NCBI GenBank assembly: GCA_022425845.1
Contig: JAKMEU010000032.1
Span: 1-14,978 of the forward strand
Length of the DNA stretch: 14,978 bases
Source of the DNA: Luminiphilus sp.
GTDB lineage: Bacteria > Pseudomonadota > Gammaproteobacteria > Pseudomonadales > Halieaceae
Direction of reading: 5' to 3'
A program made the position numbers and the translations under genes. Positions 13,456-14,978 of this stretch are shown piece by piece; the stretch's first letter is position 1, and every line of letters begins with the position of its first letter. The notes under the pieces are model-generated. The model saw nothing but the letters and a program-made list of their open reading frames with translations. It did no database searches and was not told the origin of the DNA.

Positions 13456-14978
13456 ATGAGCAATGAAACCGAGGCAGCAAGTGCCTCTGAAGCACCCGTC
13501 GCAGGCGCAACTGAAGCGCCAGCACCTGAGGCCAGCGACAGCGACGCCACGGCCACCCGCACGCTGAAGCTAAACCGCGGCGAAACACCCGACGGGGCCC
13601 CTGACCCGTCCGCAGCCGACAACGGCGAAACTGCGCCACCGAAAGCAAGCGCAGAGGGGACTGAGGCGTCCGAGAAAGAAGGTGGCAACAACAACCGCCG
13701 GGGGCGCAACAGGCGTCAACGCCGACGGGATCCCAATACCCCCAGCGCCAATCCGCTGAGCCTGACCGAATTGAAGAACAAGTCCACTCAGGACCTGATC
13801 GACATGGCTCAGGAGATGGGCCTTGAGAATATGGCCCGCTCCCGCAAGCAGGACATCATATTCGCCCTTCTGAAGCGCCACGCCAAAAGTGGCGAAGATA
13901 TATGGGGTGACGGTGTCCTGGAAATACTCCAGGACGGCTTTGGATTTCTGCGCTCTGCGGACTCTTCCTATCTGGCCGGTCCAGACGACATCTACGTGAG
14001 CCCCAGCCAAATTCGCCGGTTTAACCTGCGCACGGGTGACACCATAACCGGCATGATCCGACCGCCTAAGGACTCCGAGCGCTACTTCGCCCTGCTCAAG
14101 GTCAAGGACGTCAACTTTGAAGCACCCGAAAGCGCCAAAAACAAGATCCTGTTTGAAAACCTGACGCCGCTGTTTCCAAACGAGCGTCTGTCGCTGGAAA
14201 AAGGAAACGGCTCAACCGAAGACCTGACCGGGCGCATCATTGATCTCGTGGCTCCTATCGGAAAAGGACAGCGCGGTCTGCTGGTGGCCCCGCCCAAAGC
14301 GGGCAAGACCATCATGATGCAGAACGTGGCCCAGGCCATTATCACCAATAATCCTGAGTGCTACGTCATTGTCCTGCTGATCGATGAACGGCCCGAGGAA
14401 GTGACTGAAATGCAGCGCTCAGTGGGTGCCCGGGGAGCGGAGGTGGTGGCATCCACCTTTGATGAACCCCCGTCGCGACACGTCCAGGTCGCTGACATGG
14501 TCATCGAAAAAGCCAAGCGCCTTGTGGAGCACAAACGGGATGTGGTGATCCTGCTCGACTCAATTACACGTCTCGCCCGAGCCTTTAATACGGTGGTTCC
14601 CAGCTCGGGCAAAGTCCTGACCGGCGGTGTTGATGCCCACGCGCTCGAGCGACCCAAGCGCTTTTTTGGTGCCGCGAGAAACATTGAGGAAGGCGGCAGC
14701 CTGTCCATCATAGCCACCGCCCTCATCGACACCGGATCCAAAATGGACGAGGTGATTTATGAGGAATTCAAAGGCACGGGCAACCTGGAACTCCACCTCG
14801 ACCGGAAGATCGCGGAGAAGCGTGTTTATCCCGCCATCAACATTCGACGATCCGGCACCCGCAGGGAGGAGTTGCTGACGGGCGATGAGGAACTGCAGCG
14901 CATGTGGATTTTGCGCAAACTGCTGCATGGCATGGAAGACCTGCCCGCCGTGGAGTTTCTGCTGGATAAACTCAAGGA
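13456..14978 (+). CDS. rho: Transcription termination factor Rho (3' end cut by window)
   Basis: The hexameric RNA-dependent ATPase/helicase that ends transcription at Rho-dependent sites. 507 complete codons are visible, and by comparison with E. coli Rho about 18 are missing at the end. Residues 1-100 are an extension absent from E. coli: first A/E/P/S/D-rich and acidic, then basic and N/R-rich (NNNRRGRNRRQRRR, 78-91). Residues 101-145 are the N-terminal helical domain (LTELKNKS...KQDIIFALLK). Next comes the RNA-binding cold-shock fold with GFGFLRSADSSYLAGPDD, then Walker A PPKAGKT (279-285), LIDERPEEVTEM, the Q-loop region GGVDAHALERPKRFFGAARNIEEGG, and the R-loop TGSKMDEVIYEEFKGTGN. After EMQRSV, GARGA replaces the two residues KG, a three-residue insertion. 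The ATG at 13456 is the first start; none exists near residue 101. It follows trxA. Confidence 0.97.
   Translation, partial: MSNETEAASASEAPVAGATEAPAPEASDSDATATRTLKLNRGETPDGAPDPSAADNGETAPPKASAEGTEASEKEGGNNNRRGRNRRQRRRDPNTPSANPLSLTELKNKSTQDLIDMAQEMGLENMARSRKQDIIFALLKRHAKSGEDIWGDGVLEILQDGFGFLRSADSSYLAGPDDIYVSPSQIRRFNLRTGDTITGMIRPPKDSERYFALLKVKDVNFEAPESAKNKILFENLTPLFPNERLSLEKGNGSTEDLTGRIIDLVAPIGKGQRGLLVAPPKAGKTIMMQNVAQAIITNNPECYVIVLLIDERPEEVTEMQRSVGARGAEVVASTFDEPPSRHVQVADMVIEKAKRLVEHKRDVVILLDSITRLARAFNTVVPSSGKVLTGGVDAHALERPKRFFGAARNIEEGGSLSIIATALIDTGSKMDEVIYEEFKGTGNLELHLDRKIAEKRVYPAINIRRSGTRREELLTGDEELQRMWILRKLLHGMEDLPAVEFLLDKLK

Overview
The window looks like core chromosome of a free-living, moderately GC-rich gammaproteobacterium. 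The pointers are an E. coli-type glutamate-cysteine ligase, the E. coli-like order trxA then rho, a PilU-type pilus ATPase, a Mip/FkpA-type lipoprotein isomerase and a TIGR02444/DUF2390 protein. A marine Cellvibrionales/Halieaceae-like host is my guess from overall flavour and is not demonstrated. I see no transposase, integrase, phage gene, CRISPR array, rRNA or tRNA. Coding density is high and gaps are short.

Layout. 122-1365: a TetR-type regulator whose stop overlaps the start of a Prx5-type peroxiredoxin (a redox pair). 1411-2802 (minus): a DASS/SLC13-type sodium:dicarboxylate or anion symporter, divergent from the next block. 2873-6288: moaA (molybdenum cofactor synthesis), a MoxR AAA+ ATPase and a CoxE-like VWA protein, tightly packed in one direction. 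6350-8158: a DUF1631 protein with two copies of its C-terminal module. 8180-9292 (minus): pilU. 9442-11034: gshA, divergent from pilU. 11125-11868 (minus): an outer-membrane FKBP isomerase lipoprotein with a clear terminator. 11986-12793 (minus): a DUF2390 protein and a GIY-YIG protein, one base apart. 12831-13157: trxA. 13456 to the window end: rho, cut about 18 codons before its expected stop.

How the genes work together. Several genes serve thiol redox and envelope protein folding (peroxiredoxin, glutathione synthesis, thioredoxin, FKBP isomerase), but they lie in separate transcription units and are probably only neighbours. The best candidate for a functional system is moaA-moxR-vwa. MoaA starts molybdopterin synthesis, and MoxR plus CoxE-like VWA pairs (CoxD/CoxE) mature a molybdenum active site in carbon monoxide dehydrogenase, so the three genes suggest a molybdoenzyme maturation unit. 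The other notable points are a Rho with a roughly 100-residue low-complexity N-terminal extension and a three-residue insertion next to the bicyclomycin-pocket region, a duplicated DUF1631 module, and a perfect 11-bp inverted repeat inside the symporter gene. No clearly new defence or mobile system is visible.
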